From Gottfriedia acidiceleris (GTDB lineage Bacteria > Bacillota > Bacilli > Bacillales > Bacillaceae_G), in NCBI RefSeq assembly GCF_002128425.1, contig NZ_NESS01000001.1:310001-374000 (forward strand): 64,000 nt of DNA, given 5' to 3'. Within the stretch, counting starts at the first letter, position 1; the number at the start of each line of letters is the position of its first letter. Both the position numbers and the translations under genes were made by a program. The notes under the pieces were generated by a model. That model was not told the DNA's origin. It searched no databases and worked only from the letters and a program-made list of their open reading frames with translations. Below are positions 18,723-26,571 of this stretch, in pieces.

Positions 18723-19169
18723 CTAATGAACTCTGAATATATTAATTGTTGCTCCAGCGCCTTGTAACAGCTTAACATCTCCAACAAAGTCAAACAGTTG
18801 AAGTGAAATTGTATCTCCAGCATCTAATGGTAAGATCATTTGACTACCATAAATGGATCTATTCACTTCATTTACGATTGCTGATGCATTTATAGGTCTA
18901 CCATTTACTAATATTCTTGTAGATACATCTAATAGTGCATTTAAATTTACTGTGTAAGTAATAAAGTAATTACCTGGTGCTTCAACTGTTAGTCGATCAT
19001 TTGCTCGATCAATTGTAATTCCTTCACCTAAATATTGAAATGATGGAAAAGTTACAAGTGTACCTTCTTGTATAATGGAAACTGTTCCACCACTATTAGT
19101 AACAAATGCAAAGCTTTCGCCAGGAGGTATTGGTGGAAAATGATGTCTTGGCGGTCTTGGATATCTCAT
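18723..19169 (-). CDS. BclA C-terminal-domain spore-surface protein without collagen repeats
   Basis: The protein is 148 residues. A short Pro/His-rich start (RPPRHHFPPIPPG) is followed by a TNF/C1q-like beta domain with GNYFITYTVNLNALL and LDAGDTISLQLF, as in the trimeric C-terminal domain of exosporium glycoprotein BclA. No GXX collagen repeats are present, unlike full BclA. It probably decorates the spore surface; sporulation control is inferred, with no sigma-K promoter recognised. AAGGTGATAGT precedes the ATG. Confidence 0.8.
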   Translation of the reverse strand: MRYPRPPRHHFPPIPPGESFAFVTNSGGTVSIIQEGTLVTFPSFQYLGEGITIDRANDRLTVEAPGNYFITYTVNLNALLDVSTRILVNGRPINASAIVNEVNRSIYGSQMILPLDAGDTISLQLFDFVGDVKLLQGAGATINIFRVH

Positions 19170-19324
19170 ACTATCACCTTTTCTTTTTATTAGACATAAA
19201 TCCTCTTAGGAGTAACAGATTAAAGGCTTGTCTATTTTGTTGATATATTTTATTAATATGAGAGTTTTTTCTTTTCGTTACAGCATATCCACTAGTTTTT
19301 TATTTTTTTTCAATTTTAATAGAT

Positions 19325-19361
19325 TAAAAAACTTAGTCATCTTCAGAGACTAAGTTTTTTT
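19325..19361 (-). terminator. terminator after small membrane protein gene
   Basis: AAAAACTTAGTC pairs perfectly with GACTAAGTTTTT around a 9-base loop, with T runs on the minus side. Confidence 0.85.
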
Positions 19362-19383
19362 AAATCATATAGTATTGCGAATT

Positions 19384-19560
19384 CTAAGATCTCTCTAGTA
19401 CATTTACAATCCGATTTAATAGTTCATTTTGCTTCTTTAATTCCTCATTTCGAATTTTAAATAATTTATAGAAATAGGAGATTGCTACTATAAGACCTGC
19501 AGGAATTGCAATATAAAAAAGCGTAATAATGATTGGAAATATACTTAAGGTTGCATCCAT
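19384..19560 (-). CDS. small single-helix membrane protein
   Basis: The protein is 58 residues from the ATG at 19560, chosen because GTGGAG lies 7 bases upstream; an ATG at 19575 would put the ribosome site inside the gene. One transmembrane helix (about 5-28) is followed by a short coiled coil (KIRNEELKKQNELLNRIVNVLERS). No family is recognised. Such proteins are common in Bacillus, sometimes as holin-like or phage-shock-like partners, but nothing here supports a specific role. Confidence 0.6.
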   Translation of the reverse strand: MDATLSIFPIIITLFYIAIPAGLIVAISYFYKLFKIRNEELKKQNELLNRIVNVLERS

Positions 19561-19700
19561 TTTAACGCTCCACATCCTTTATAGTTTATATTTAGATTAT
19601 GTTAGTCCACACAATTTTTATGTCTTTAAAATAGGAGAAAGGAAAAATTAGTCTCTACATGTTTTGATGTGTTTTTAGCAATATCTATTGTTTTATAAAC

Positions 19701-19745
19701 AAAAAAAGAGAGCTCAAAAGTGCTTTGACTTTTGAGCTCCCTCTT
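19701..19745 (-). terminator. terminator after Cof-type hydrolase gene
   Basis: GAGCTCAAAAGT (19710-19721) pairs perfectly with ACTTTTGAGCTC (19728-19739) around a 6-base loop, followed by CTCTTTTTTT on the minus strand. Confidence 0.92.
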
Positions 19746-19770
19746 TTGCCAGTCGACAAACTGAATTTAA

Positions 19771-20610
19771 TTAGCTTTGTTTCAGTTTTTGTTTTTGGTC
19801 TAAAAAATGATAAATTGCATGGGCTACGCCTGCTTCTTCATTTGTTTTCGTAACAAATGTACACTGGCCTTTTAGCTCTTCTTTGGCATTTCCCATTGCT
19901 ACAGGAAAACCTACTCGATTAAACATAGAGACATCATTGAAACTATCTCCAATTGCCATACTCTCATTTAAATCTACTCCAAGAATTGGTGCAAGCTTTA
20001 ATAATGCCGCTCCTTTACTTACATTTGCTGCATTAATTTCAACGTTATTTGAGCCTGACGAAGTAATTAGTAGCCCCTCTTCTTGCATTAGTTTAAGACG
20101 AATGCGACTAATAACCTCTTCATTATTGGAAAGAAATAATATTTTATATACATCAAGATCATTAAAATCTTCAATTGAAGAGTACGTTCGAACCTTTCTT
20201 AAAGTAGCTGTCACTTTGTGTGTCTTGCCAGTTTGCTTATCAGTAAAAAATTCATCATATAGTGTATCTCGACACTTTGTAAATGATCCTTCACTAGTAC
20301 TAATAATAAATGTTTTATTTTCTGCTTCACATATGCTTAAGGCTTTTGCGAAAATTTCTTTATCCATTGAATCGTTGTGCAAAATTTTCGCCTCATAATC
20401 ATATATTTGAGAGCCATTTAAACAGACGATCGGACAAGTTAGACCAGCTTCATCTAATACTTCCTTCGCGCTTTCATACATTCTACCTGTAGAAATGACA
20501 ACATGGAGTCCTTCCTTTTGTGCTGCCCGGATGCTTTCAATATTTTCCATTGGTATTCCATTTTTACCATTTACCAGTGTACCATCCATATCAATTGCAA
20601 TTAATGCCAT
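19771..20610 (-). CDS. Cof-type HAD phosphatase
   Basis: The protein is 279 residues. HAD motif I is DMDGTLV (nucleophile Asp7), motif II is around ISTGR, and motif IV is GDSFNDVSMF with the metal-binding aspartates. The central insertion is the C2B cap of Cof/YkrA-like sugar-phosphate or flavin phosphatases. The exact substrate is unknown. AAGGAGAGAAC precedes the ATG; the gene has its own terminator. Confidence 0.93.
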   Translation of the reverse strand: MALIAIDMDGTLVNGKNGIPMENIESIRAAQKEGLHVVISTGRMYESAKEVLDEAGLTCPIVCLNGSQIYDYEAKILHNDSMDKEIFAKALSICEAENKTFIISTSEGSFTKCRDTLYDEFFTDKQTGKTHKVTATLRKVRTYSSIEDFNDLDVYKILFLSNNEEVISRIRLKLMQEEGLLITSSGSNNVEINAANVSKGAALLKLAPILGVDLNESMAIGDSFNDVSMFNRVGFPVAMGNAKEELKGQCTFVTKTNEEAGVAHAIYHFLDQKQKLKQS

Positions 20611-20737
20611 GTCGTTCTCTCCTTTTCTACTATTCTCTTATAATCTGAATGCTAACTATTCACTAATTCTACTAATACATTCTTATTACAGTTTAACTAT
20701 TTCTATTTTATGAGTTCATTCTATATTATTATAACGC

Positions 20738-20772
20738 AAAAAAAGACCTTCTGCATTTCAGAAGGTCTTTAG
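20738..20772 (-). terminator. terminator after DUF2922 gene
   Basis: AAAGACCTTCTG (20742-20753) pairs with CAGAAGGTCTTT (20759-20770), followed on the minus strand by TTTTTTTGCG. Confidence 0.92.
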
Positions 20773-20809
20773 ACTGCCTACAAAACTTTTTCTTTAACCT
20801 TAATAGAGC

Positions 20810-21025
20810 TTATAACTCAATCTCAATAATCTCTTTACCAACTAAGCGTGCTCCTTGTTTTGCTACGACAATTCCACTTGTAGAAGTGAATACGTTGTTT
20901 GCTACAATTTTATCCATTACTTGATTGATTAATGTTGGATTAACTGGAATTGTTGGATTGTCTACTGTTAGCGTAACAACCTTTTCGTTTTCATTTAAAA
21001 ATTTTAGTTCTAATGTTTGAATCAT
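20810..21025 (-). CDS. DUF2922 family protein
   Basis: The protein is 71 residues, starting MIQTLELKFLNENEK and ending LVGKEIIEIEL, a pattern of Bacillus DUF2922 proteins. It is usually paired with a DUF1659 gene, as here, 17 bases upstream. Both are small soluble beta-rich proteins of unknown function. AGGAGGAAAG precedes the ATG. Confidence 0.87.
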   Translation of the reverse strand: MIQTLELKFLNENEKVVTLTVDNPTIPVNPTLINQVMDKIVANNVFTSTSGIVVAKQGARLVGKEIIEIEL

Positions 21026-21042
21026 ATTACTTTCCTCCTTTT

Positions 21043-21267
21043 TTATAGACTGTTTAAAAGTAGTCCATTGCTTAATACTTCAAGCTCTACTAATGGTAGA
21101 TCTTGCAACGATGCTAGAGCATTACCAACTTCACTTAGCTTCACTAAATCAACATCAACTCGGACATTTTTATATGCCTTTTTCTTGATAATGATTTTTC
21201 CTTGTGCATCTTTTCCTGCATGTAAATTTACATACAATGTTAGTTGTTGAGTAGCTATTTGTGCCAT
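21043..21267 (-). CDS. DUF1659 family protein
   Basis: The protein is 74 residues from the ATG at 21267, which has GGGGGAG 6 bases upstream; an in-frame TTG at 21273 is less likely. It starts MAQIATQQLTLYVNLH and contains KKKAYKNVRVDVD, typical of DUF1659. It is the first gene of a two-gene operon with DUF2922. The function is unknown. Confidence 0.87.
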   Translation of the reverse strand: MAQIATQQLTLYVNLHAGKDAQGKIIIKKKAYKNVRVDVDLVKLSEVGNALASLQDLPLVELEVLSNGLLLNSL

Positions 21268-21336
21268 TTTCAACTCCCCCTTTCGATGTATATGTACAAA
21301 AAAAGGGTGGTTTTTTCGTTAATGGTTAATTATTTT

Positions 21337-21675
21337 TCAAGATCCAATTTTCACGTCCACAATATCGCTTAATAACAGCTCCATATATCCAGCTTGTTCT
21401 TCATAAATGGATAGCCTATTTTGGTGCAAATTAATTTTCCCTATTTTTCCTTTTACATTATGGTGATAGTGATCTTTATAATAAGTAATTTGTACACTTT
21501 CATCTTCGTGAATTGCCTGTTGAAGATGACGGTTCATTTCCTCTAATAGTTGTTCATCTACATCTTTTTGTTGTTCATAATTTTGTGATACTTTCCAATC
21601 GCGAAGCATTTTTACATGTTCTGGTAACATCATTGACGTCCATTTAATCGTGCCACGGTCACGAATCATCGGCAT
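21337..21675 (-). CDS. YolD-like family protein
   Basis: The protein is 112 residues with the YolD core: the RDRGTIKWTSMMLPEHV start and a YYKDHYHHNVKGKIGKIN beta region. YolD proteins are encoded next to Y-family DNA polymerases in Bacillus, as here, 93 bases after the polymerase gene, and are thought to assist them in the manner of UmuD. They are expected to be SOS-induced. The ATG at 21669 is an alternative start. Confidence 0.9.
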   Translation of the reverse strand: MPMIRDRGTIKWTSMMLPEHVKMLRDWKVSQNYEQQKDVDEQLLEEMNRHLQQAIHEDESVQITYYKDHYHHNVKGKIGKINLHQNRLSIYEEQAGYMELLLSDIVDVKIGS

Positions 21676-21768
21676 TCTTCTCCTTTTCTTTTCATTTTAT
21701 CAGGGCTAAAGGGCTAGTGGCTTTCACTTGCAGGGGAATGAATGGTAGAAAGGACGAAAGGAAATTTT

Positions 21769-23031
21769 TTAACCTTTATGTCCACCTACCAGCTTGCTTC
21801 GAGCAAGTGCTGTTCCTCCTTCCGCATAAGAAACAGCCCAGAGGAGCGAAGATGATCCATATTTTTTTCGGACTGCGTCCATCACATATCCTAATTTGCG
21901 CTTTTGAGGTTTTTTCTGATCAAACAAATTTAACTGCATGATTTCATCACTTACAATATTCGAAAGAGAAATGAGAATTTGCCGAACTGTCTTCCCTTCA
22001 TAATATCGATCGAATAGTTTTGTACAGATTTCATACAAATCTGAAGTAATATTTGTCGGTTCATCCATTGTAAACGCATGAGAAAATCCTCCACCGAATT
22101 CTTCACGACTATATCCAATTCCTAATGTAATCGTACGCCCTGCCTTTTTAGCATTACGAGTTCGGCGTGCAACCTCTTCACACATTTCACGAATAACAAA
22201 TTTAATTTCTTCGACTTTCGTATAATCTCTCATTAATATTTGGCTTTTACCAAAACTAATTTGTCCGTTCATTATTGGCGCACCTAGCTCAGACAGATCT
22301 ACTCCCCACGCATGATGATATAGTTGATTTCCCATCACTCCGAATTTCTTCTCCAGCAAGTGAAGAGGATATTTTGCTAACTGTCCGACTGTAAAAATAC
22401 CCATTGTATTTAAAGTTCGCTCGGTTCTTTTACCGATTCCCCACATTTCACTAAGAGGACTCACTTGCCATAGTTTTTTTTCTACATCTTCATACGTCCA
22501 CTCCGCTATCCCATCTTTTTTTCCTTCTAAATCTAAGCAGAGCTTCGACAAAAGCATGTTCGGTCCAATCCCAATCGAACAAGGTAATTGAAATCGTGCC
22601 ATAATCTCAGCACGAATTTTTTCGGCAATCTCCCATGCATCCCCCCATAGTCTCTTCACTCCATCCACCTTTAAAAAACATTCATCAACACTGTATACAT
22701 GTAAATCCTCTAAAGGTACAAATTCATTTAATAACTTTACTATGTTTGTTGAGATTTCTAGATATTTGGACATTGAAGGATTTACAATTTTAATTCGCGG
22801 ATCTTTAGGTATTTCAAAAACCCTTGATCCTGTTTTAATCCCAAATTCCTTTTTTAATCGTGGGGAAGCCGCAAGTACGATACTTCCTTCTCTCTCCACA
22901 TCTCCAACAACTGCTAAATAACATTCTAATGGATCTAATTCGAGCATGACCGCAGAACAACTTGCATAAAAGCTCTTCATATCGATGCATAATATCCGAT
23001 GATGTGGTAACTCTTCATAACAAATGCTCAT
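21769..23031 (-). CDS. Y-family DNA polymerase (YqjW/UvrX, UmuC subfamily)
   Basis: The protein is 420 residues from the ATG at 23031 (GGAG 9 bases upstream); a GTG at 23040 is in frame. Palm motifs are ILCIDMKSFYASCSAV (catalytic Asp) and VYSVDECFLKVDG (Asp-Glu pair), followed by the helix-hairpin-helix MWGIGKRTERTLNTMGI and a little-finger domain. This is translesion synthesis of the B. subtilis YqjW/UvrX type. It is probably SOS-controlled: two LexA-type palindromes lie upstream, between it and divergent yqzH. Confidence 0.93.
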   Translation of the reverse strand: MSICYEELPHHRILCIDMKSFYASCSAVMLELDPLECYLAVVGDVEREGSIVLAASPRLKKEFGIKTGSRVFEIPKDPRIKIVNPSMSKYLEISTNIVKLLNEFVPLEDLHVYSVDECFLKVDGVKRLWGDAWEIAEKIRAEIMARFQLPCSIGIGPNMLLSKLCLDLEGKKDGIAEWTYEDVEKKLWQVSPLSEMWGIGKRTERTLNTMGIFTVGQLAKYPLHLLEKKFGVMGNQLYHHAWGVDLSELGAPIMNGQISFGKSQILMRDYTKVEEIKFVIREMCEEVARRTRNAKKAGRTITLGIGYSREEFGGGFSHAFTMDEPTNITSDLYEICTKLFDRYYEGKTVRQILISLSNIVSDEIMQLNLFDQKKPQKRKLGYVMDAVRKKYGSSSLLWAVSYAEGGTALARSKLVGGHKG

Positions 23032-23061
23032 ACATATCACTCCGATTTTCCAAAAAATAAC

Positions 23062-23075
23062 AGAACTAATGTTCT
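23062..23075. promoter_or_regulatory. LexA (SOS) box, proximal
   Basis: AGAACTAATGTTCT contains a perfect GAAC-N4-GTTC core, the B. subtilis LexA/DinR operator. It lies about 30 bases upstream of the polymerase start and just downstream of a -10-like TATAAT on the minus strand (23083-23088). Confidence 0.75.
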
Positions 23076-23101
23076 TATTTTTATTATAAACATATATTAA
23101 A

Positions 23102-23115
23102 CGAATATACGTTCG
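23102..23115 (-). promoter_or_regulatory. LexA (SOS) box, distal
   Basis: The minus strand reads CGAACGTATATTCG, matching 12 of 14 positions of CGAACRNRYGTTYC. Paired with the box 40 bases away, it probably allows LexA to control both the polymerase and divergent yqzH. Confidence 0.65.
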
Positions 23116-23193
23116 ATTTCAATAAATTTTTTTACTAGGAACAATACAATATTTTGGCTATACTAAAATTAGCTTAAGGGAGGAAAAACTAAA

Positions 23194-23388
23194 GTGAATG
23201 GACAGTTTATAAAGCAGATGATTAAACGAGCGCTAATGCAATATAGAGGAGAACACGAACAGTGGATTACAGCTGATATGCTAAATCAGCTGTACGATCA
23301 AATTGTTACCGAACAATTAAATGATGATCGCGAATTACATGAATTAGTACAAGATATTGTTTACGAATACGTAACGAATTATGCCTAA
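23194..23388 (+). CDS. yqzH: YqzH-like small protein
   Basis: The protein is 64 residues from a GTG behind AAGGGAGG. It is acidic and helical, with LVQDIVYEYVTNYA at the end. It matches the short YqzH protein that accompanies YqjW in B. subtilis. Here it is divergent from the polymerase gene, with LexA boxes between. The function is unknown, perhaps an SOS-linked accessory. Confidence 0.72.
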   Translation: MNGQFIKQMIKRALMQYRGEHEQWITADMLNQLYDQIVTEQLNDDRELHELVQDIVYEYVTNYA

Positions 23389-23397
23389 GCAATCGAA

Positions 23398-23436
23398 AAA
23401 ACCCGAGAAAGAACATTAAGTTCTCTCTCGGGTTTT
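23398..23436. terminator. bidirectional terminator
   Basis: A 17-bp stem, AAAACCCGAGAAAGAAC with GTTCTCTCTCGGGTTTT (one mismatch), lies between convergent yqzH and the DUF2653 gene. Confidence 0.92.
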
Positions 23437-23734
23437 ATGAATAGGTAAATGAAATTTCACTCGTAATGCCTTCTTCTTCATCAAAACCAATAATGATTTC
23501 CATTGAATGCGATGAAAAATGATGAATCTCGTCTAAGTAAAAACCAATTGCGTCAGATATTTGTTGCTCGAAATAGATTAAATTCCGATGATTAGCTGAT
23601 ACTTCACAGCTTACTCCATCATCTTCATTAAATTGAAATTCAATTTGTACGCTTTCTGGTCGAACCCCTTCCAAATCAGCCGCATATACACAAATCGAAT
23701 TAGCAACATCTTGTTCATCAAAAAAGATTTTCAC
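23435..23734 (-). CDS. YxcD family protein (DUF2653)
   Basis: The protein is 99 residues, from a GTG behind GAGGTGACTT. It starts MKIFFDEQDVANSICVYAAD and is acidic throughout, as in the YxcD/DUF2653 family, whose function is unknown. It is 16 bases past the end of the Ser/Arg-rich membrane protein gene, suggesting co-transcription. Confidence 0.85.
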   Translation of the reverse strand: MKIFFDEQDVANSICVYAADLEGVRPESVQIEFQFNEDDGVSCEVSANHRNLIYFEQQISDAIGFYLDEIHHFSSHSMEIIIGFDEEEGITSEISFTYS

Positions 23735-23750
23735 AAGTCACCTCACAAGG

Positions 23751-24179
23751 TTAATATTGGTTTCTACGAAAGATTCGCTTAATAAACCAAATTATAGCTA
23801 CTATTACTAAAATATCTAATAGTAATCCAAAAAATGAAAAACCAAAGTGCTGACCACCATAGTAGCCACCAAATGGGTTTAGCATCGAGCCAAAAAGAGA
23901 TCCTAACCCAAATGCACCTGCATACCCTAAAAAATTCCTCCCAGGGCTTCTATAAGATCGATAGCTCGACCTAGGTGCTGTTGGTCGATAGCTTCTATTC
24001 GAACGATACGATCTTCTAATTGCAAGTTGTTGAGTAGAAGTTTGTTTACTAGTAACAAATGTATTAGTATCTATCTTATTCGTTTGTGTGTTATAAGTAC
24101 TACTTGCATCTACTGGAAACGATAGAGCTAACATAAATAACATTAAAAAAATTGATATTAGCGAATTTCTTTTTTTCAA
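23751..24179 (-). CDS. secreted or membrane protein with Ser/Arg-rich linker
   Basis: The protein is 142 residues from a TTG at 24179 with GAAGGG upstream, giving the normal signal-peptide start MKKRNSLISIFLMLFML; ATGs at 24197-24203 would add eight residues. A signal peptide, a Ser/Thr/Gln-rich stretch and a SYRS/RSYR-rich basic linker come before a Gly-rich segment and a C-terminal transmembrane helix (LLLDILVIVAIIWFI) with a basic end. No catalytic motif is seen. It is probably co-transcribed with the DUF2653 gene. Confidence 0.7.
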   Translation of the reverse strand: MKKRNSLISIFLMLFMLALSFPVDASSTYNTQTNKIDTNTFVTSKQTSTQQLAIRRSYRSNRSYRPTAPRSSYRSYRSPGRNFLGYAGAFGLGSLFGSMLNPFGGYYGGQHFGFSFFGLLLDILVIVAIIWFIKRIFRRNQY

Positions 24180-24253
24180 AATTGACCCTTCTTTCATCAT
24201 CACATCTTTCTTAGTATGGATTATTTTAATAAAAAAATGTGATAATTAAAGGT

Positions 24254-24856
24254 CTATAACCATTTAATACTTTGTTTTGTAAACAACTGATCCGCTAATA
24301 GGTGAGAAAAATAACCGACTGTACCAGCTAACCATAATCCATTTACATTTAAGTCTTTTTGCAGCAAATAACAAATTCCACTCCAAATAGCTAAAAAGTA
24401 AAGAGAATGAGTTGGTCCACGATGCTTTAATCTCGATGAAACAGCAACAAATAATCCAAGCGCAAAGATTGACCAATAACCATAAAAGAAAAACCAACCA
24501 ATAACTGCAATTAATATGCCTGTTAACATTAAAATTGTTTTTAAATTCCGTAACCAACTAACACAAATAATAAATAATACGAGAATACCTATTGCATAAA
24601 TCCATGAGCCAGAATAAATTAACTTCCCTGTTTTCACAACAATAAATAATGTAACTGCTAAAAATAATAAGCTGAAAAGAACTTTTAGCGGCATTGAAAC
24701 TTTTTTTGTTAATGAACCATTATGATGATCTAAATCAGGAGCCAAACTACTGATTGCACCAACTATAAGTGGGACGGTCATAGAATCATTCTTTGTTGCA
24801 TACATTGTGACACCAGTTGCAAATAATCCTACAATTACATGACTTTTTCCATCCAA
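24254..24856 (-). CDS. YdjM-type membrane-bound metal-dependent hydrolase family
   Basis: The protein is 200 residues from a TTG behind AAGGAAGG. It starts MDGKSHVIVGLF and contains SLAPDLDHH, RGPTHSLYF and HLLADQLFT, the conserved His/Asp positions of the LexA-regulated YdjM/DUF457 family. About five to six transmembrane helices are present. It is predicted to be a membrane hydrolase of unknown substrate. The gene stands alone. Confidence 0.87.
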   Translation of the reverse strand: MDGKSHVIVGLFATGVTMYATKNDSMTVPLIVGAISSLAPDLDHHNGSLTKKVSMPLKVLFSLLFLAVTLFIVVKTGKLIYSGSWIYAIGILVLFIICVSWLRNLKTILMLTGILIAVIGWFFFYGYWSIFALGLFVAVSSRLKHRGPTHSLYFLAIWSGICYLLQKDLNVNGLWLAGTVGYFSHLLADQLFTKQSIKWL

Positions 24857-25180
24857 AACGCTTACCTTCCTTATCTTACGTACTCTTACTTTTATTATAG
24901 TCGGATAAGGTTAGTTTTCATATTAATAAATTAACAAATGATGGTAATTTAAGAAGAATTAATGTCTCTATATTCATTGACGATTGTTCTTTTTTCTGAC
25001 AAAATATAGGAAGCTCAATATAATAAGAAAACTCGTCAATTGAGCCTTTTAAGCGAAGACTAAAGACGTAGTTGTACATACACTTTATTCCTAGAATTGG
25101 CTACTAAATATCAACATCGCTGCCAATTTATACTTTTAAAGTGTAATAAAATACTTTCACAGTTTGCTTTGGGGGAAATT
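24857..25180. other. intergenic, no gene seen
   Basis: The divergent upstream region of the YdjM-like gene and tatC. It holds one weak dyad, GCTCAAT with ATTGAGC around 25012-25046, followed by CTTTT; this could be a leader hairpin or weak terminator. Nothing else is supported, and no tatA-like gene was found. Confidence 0.5.
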
Positions 25181-25909
25181 ATGCAAGAAAAAGAAATGAG
25201 TGTCATTGACCATTTAGATGAGCTTCGAAATCGAATAATAAAAGTTATTGTCGCATTCGTTATTTTTTTAGGGATTGGATTATATTATACGAAAGCTATA
25301 TTCAATTTCCTTGTTCAAGATTTGCATGGAAAGCTTCTAGCGCTAGGTCCAAGTGATGTCCTTTGGATTTATTTAATGATTGGTGGAGTATTCGCGATTG
25401 CGTGTAGTATCCCTGTCATAGCTTACCAAATATGGGCGTTTGTAAAGCCAGCCTTGCATGTAAAAGAACGAAAAAGCACAATGCTTTACATACCAGCTTT
25501 ATTCATATTGTTCGTTTGTGGATTAGCATTTGGCTATTATTTCATCTTTCCAAACGTTTTAAAATTTTTACAGGATATCGGAGAAGACTTAGTAACAGTT
25601 ACATTCACAGCTGAGCGCTATTTTAGCTTCTTATTTAACTTAGTTGTTCCTTTTGCGTTTTTCTTTGATTTACCAGTCATTATACTATTTTTAACGAGTA
25701 TCGGAATCGTATCACCTGCATTTTTAAGAAAATCTAGACGTTTTGCATATTTTATCCTTATTATTATCGGAACAGCAATTTCACCGCCTGATTTTGTATC
25801 TGATATGATGACAAGCTTACCATTGTTAGTTATATACGAACTAAGTATTCTTGTTTCATCAATTGCATATAGAAAACGTATTAAACGCTTACAACATGAA
25901 TCAGAATAA
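25181..25909 (+). CDS. tatC: Sec-independent protein translocase TatC
   Basis: The protein is 242 residues from the ATG at 25181, with GGGGGAAATT upstream; an upstream TTG frame extension to 25097 is not supported. The family start (MSVIDHLDELRNRII) and six transmembrane helices are present, as is the conserved AVVISPPD-like GTAISPPDF segment near the end. It is the core receptor of the twin-arginine pathway. No tatA/tatB gene is adjacent, which is unusual for Bacillus tatAC pairs. It ends in a strong terminator. Confidence 0.94.
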   Translation: MQEKEMSVIDHLDELRNRIIKVIVAFVIFLGIGLYYTKAIFNFLVQDLHGKLLALGPSDVLWIYLMIGGVFAIACSIPVIAYQIWAFVKPALHVKERKSTMLYIPALFILFVCGLAFGYYFIFPNVLKFLQDIGEDLVTVTFTAERYFSFLFNLVVPFAFFFDLPVIILFLTSIGIVSPAFLRKSRRFAYFILIIIGTAISPPDFVSDMMTSLPLLVIYELSILVSSIAYRKRIKRLQHESE

Positions 25910-25913
25910 AAAA

Positions 25914-25957
25914 CACAAAAAAATGGACAGCAATTAAGATGCTTGTCCATTTTTTTG
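25914..25957. terminator. bidirectional terminator
   Basis: AAAAAAATGGACA pairs with TGTCCATTTTTTT, with an inner GCA/TGC extension, between tatC and the convergent 105-codon gene. Confidence 0.9.
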
Positions 25958-25964
25958 ACTAACT

Positions 25965-26282
25965 TCATAGTAAAATATGTGATGTATACAAAGTAACAAC
26001 TAAACCTGAAAAACTATAAATTAACGATGCTTTAATAGCAATTTTTCTTTGAAAATCTTTATGTAAATCATTAAATTCTAAACCAGCAGCACGCAACCAT
26101 TGATACTGCTGCAGAGGAGTATAGCTTACTTTTTTAGCTGTTTTCCAATAAAGGAAGATCGTCGTAACGAATCCTACCATAATAGCAATATTACTAGCCG
26201 ATGAATCCGAGAGAACACTAACAAGGAACGTCAAAATTACTTGTACAATTAAAATAGCAAAAACGTAAATGAACTTTTTCAT
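25965..26282 (-). CDS. hypothetical membrane protein, 105 residues
   Basis: Two N-terminal transmembrane helices (about 4-24 and 31-48), a charged cytoplasmic-type loop and a C-terminal helix (about 85-104). No family is recognised. AAGGAGGATTAAC gives a strong start. It is monocistronic. Confidence 0.65.
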   Translation of the reverse strand: MKKFIYVFAILIVQVILTFLVSVLSDSSASNIAIMVGFVTTIFLYWKTAKKVSYTPLQQYQWLRAAGLEFNDLHKDFQRKIAIKASLIYSFSGLVVTLYTSHILL

Positions 26283-26490
26283 GTTAATCCTCCTTATTTA
26301 AGCTTATTTAAATTATAACAAAGATGTATTTTTCAGAATAGTAAAAATTTTGTAGAAAGCATGGGTAATTAGAACTAAAATGATAAAAAATGGATAAGAG
26401 AAAGTGTATAGTAATAGGAGAAAACGTTAATAGATCTTAAAAAATCCTATTCCCTTCTTCCTATTTAAGTTCGTACGTTCGACTTTAAAC

Positions 26491-26519
26491 TTGCACTAAA
26501 CGAACGTTAGTTCTATAAT
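26491..26519 (+). promoter_or_regulatory. sigma-A promoter with LexA box in the spacer
   Basis: -35 TTGCAC (26491-26496), a spacer of exactly 17 bases and -10 TATAAT (26514-26519). The spacer holds CGAACGTTAGTTC, with a perfect GAAC-N4-GTTC LexA core (26502-26513). The promoter points right, into the antisense strand of the DivIC-like gene. No coding frame follows it on the plus strand, so it may make an SOS-induced antisense RNA. Confidence 0.6.
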
Positions 26520-26571
26520 AAGTATAGAAAACAGACTCCCATATATATGAGAATCTTTAAGTTAAATTAAT

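Noticed and set aside
19883-20398. 171-codon plus-strand frame opposite the Cof-type hydrolase gene
   Set aside because: Antisense to a gene with full HAD motifs; no start signal.
24264-24557. 97-codon frame inside the YdjM-like membrane protein gene, same strand
   Set aside because: Frame-shifted shadow of a clear gene with conserved motifs; no start signal of its own.
25097-25180. Upstream extension of tatC to a TTG at 25097
   Set aside because: TatC proteins start near the MSVIDHLDEL segment and the ATG at 25181 has a good ribosome site.
26469-26481. A second LexA-like word (GTTCGTACGTTCG) near the SOS promoter
   Set aside because: It is a direct repeat of GTTCG and not GAAC-N4-GTTC, so it does not fit a LexA dimer site.
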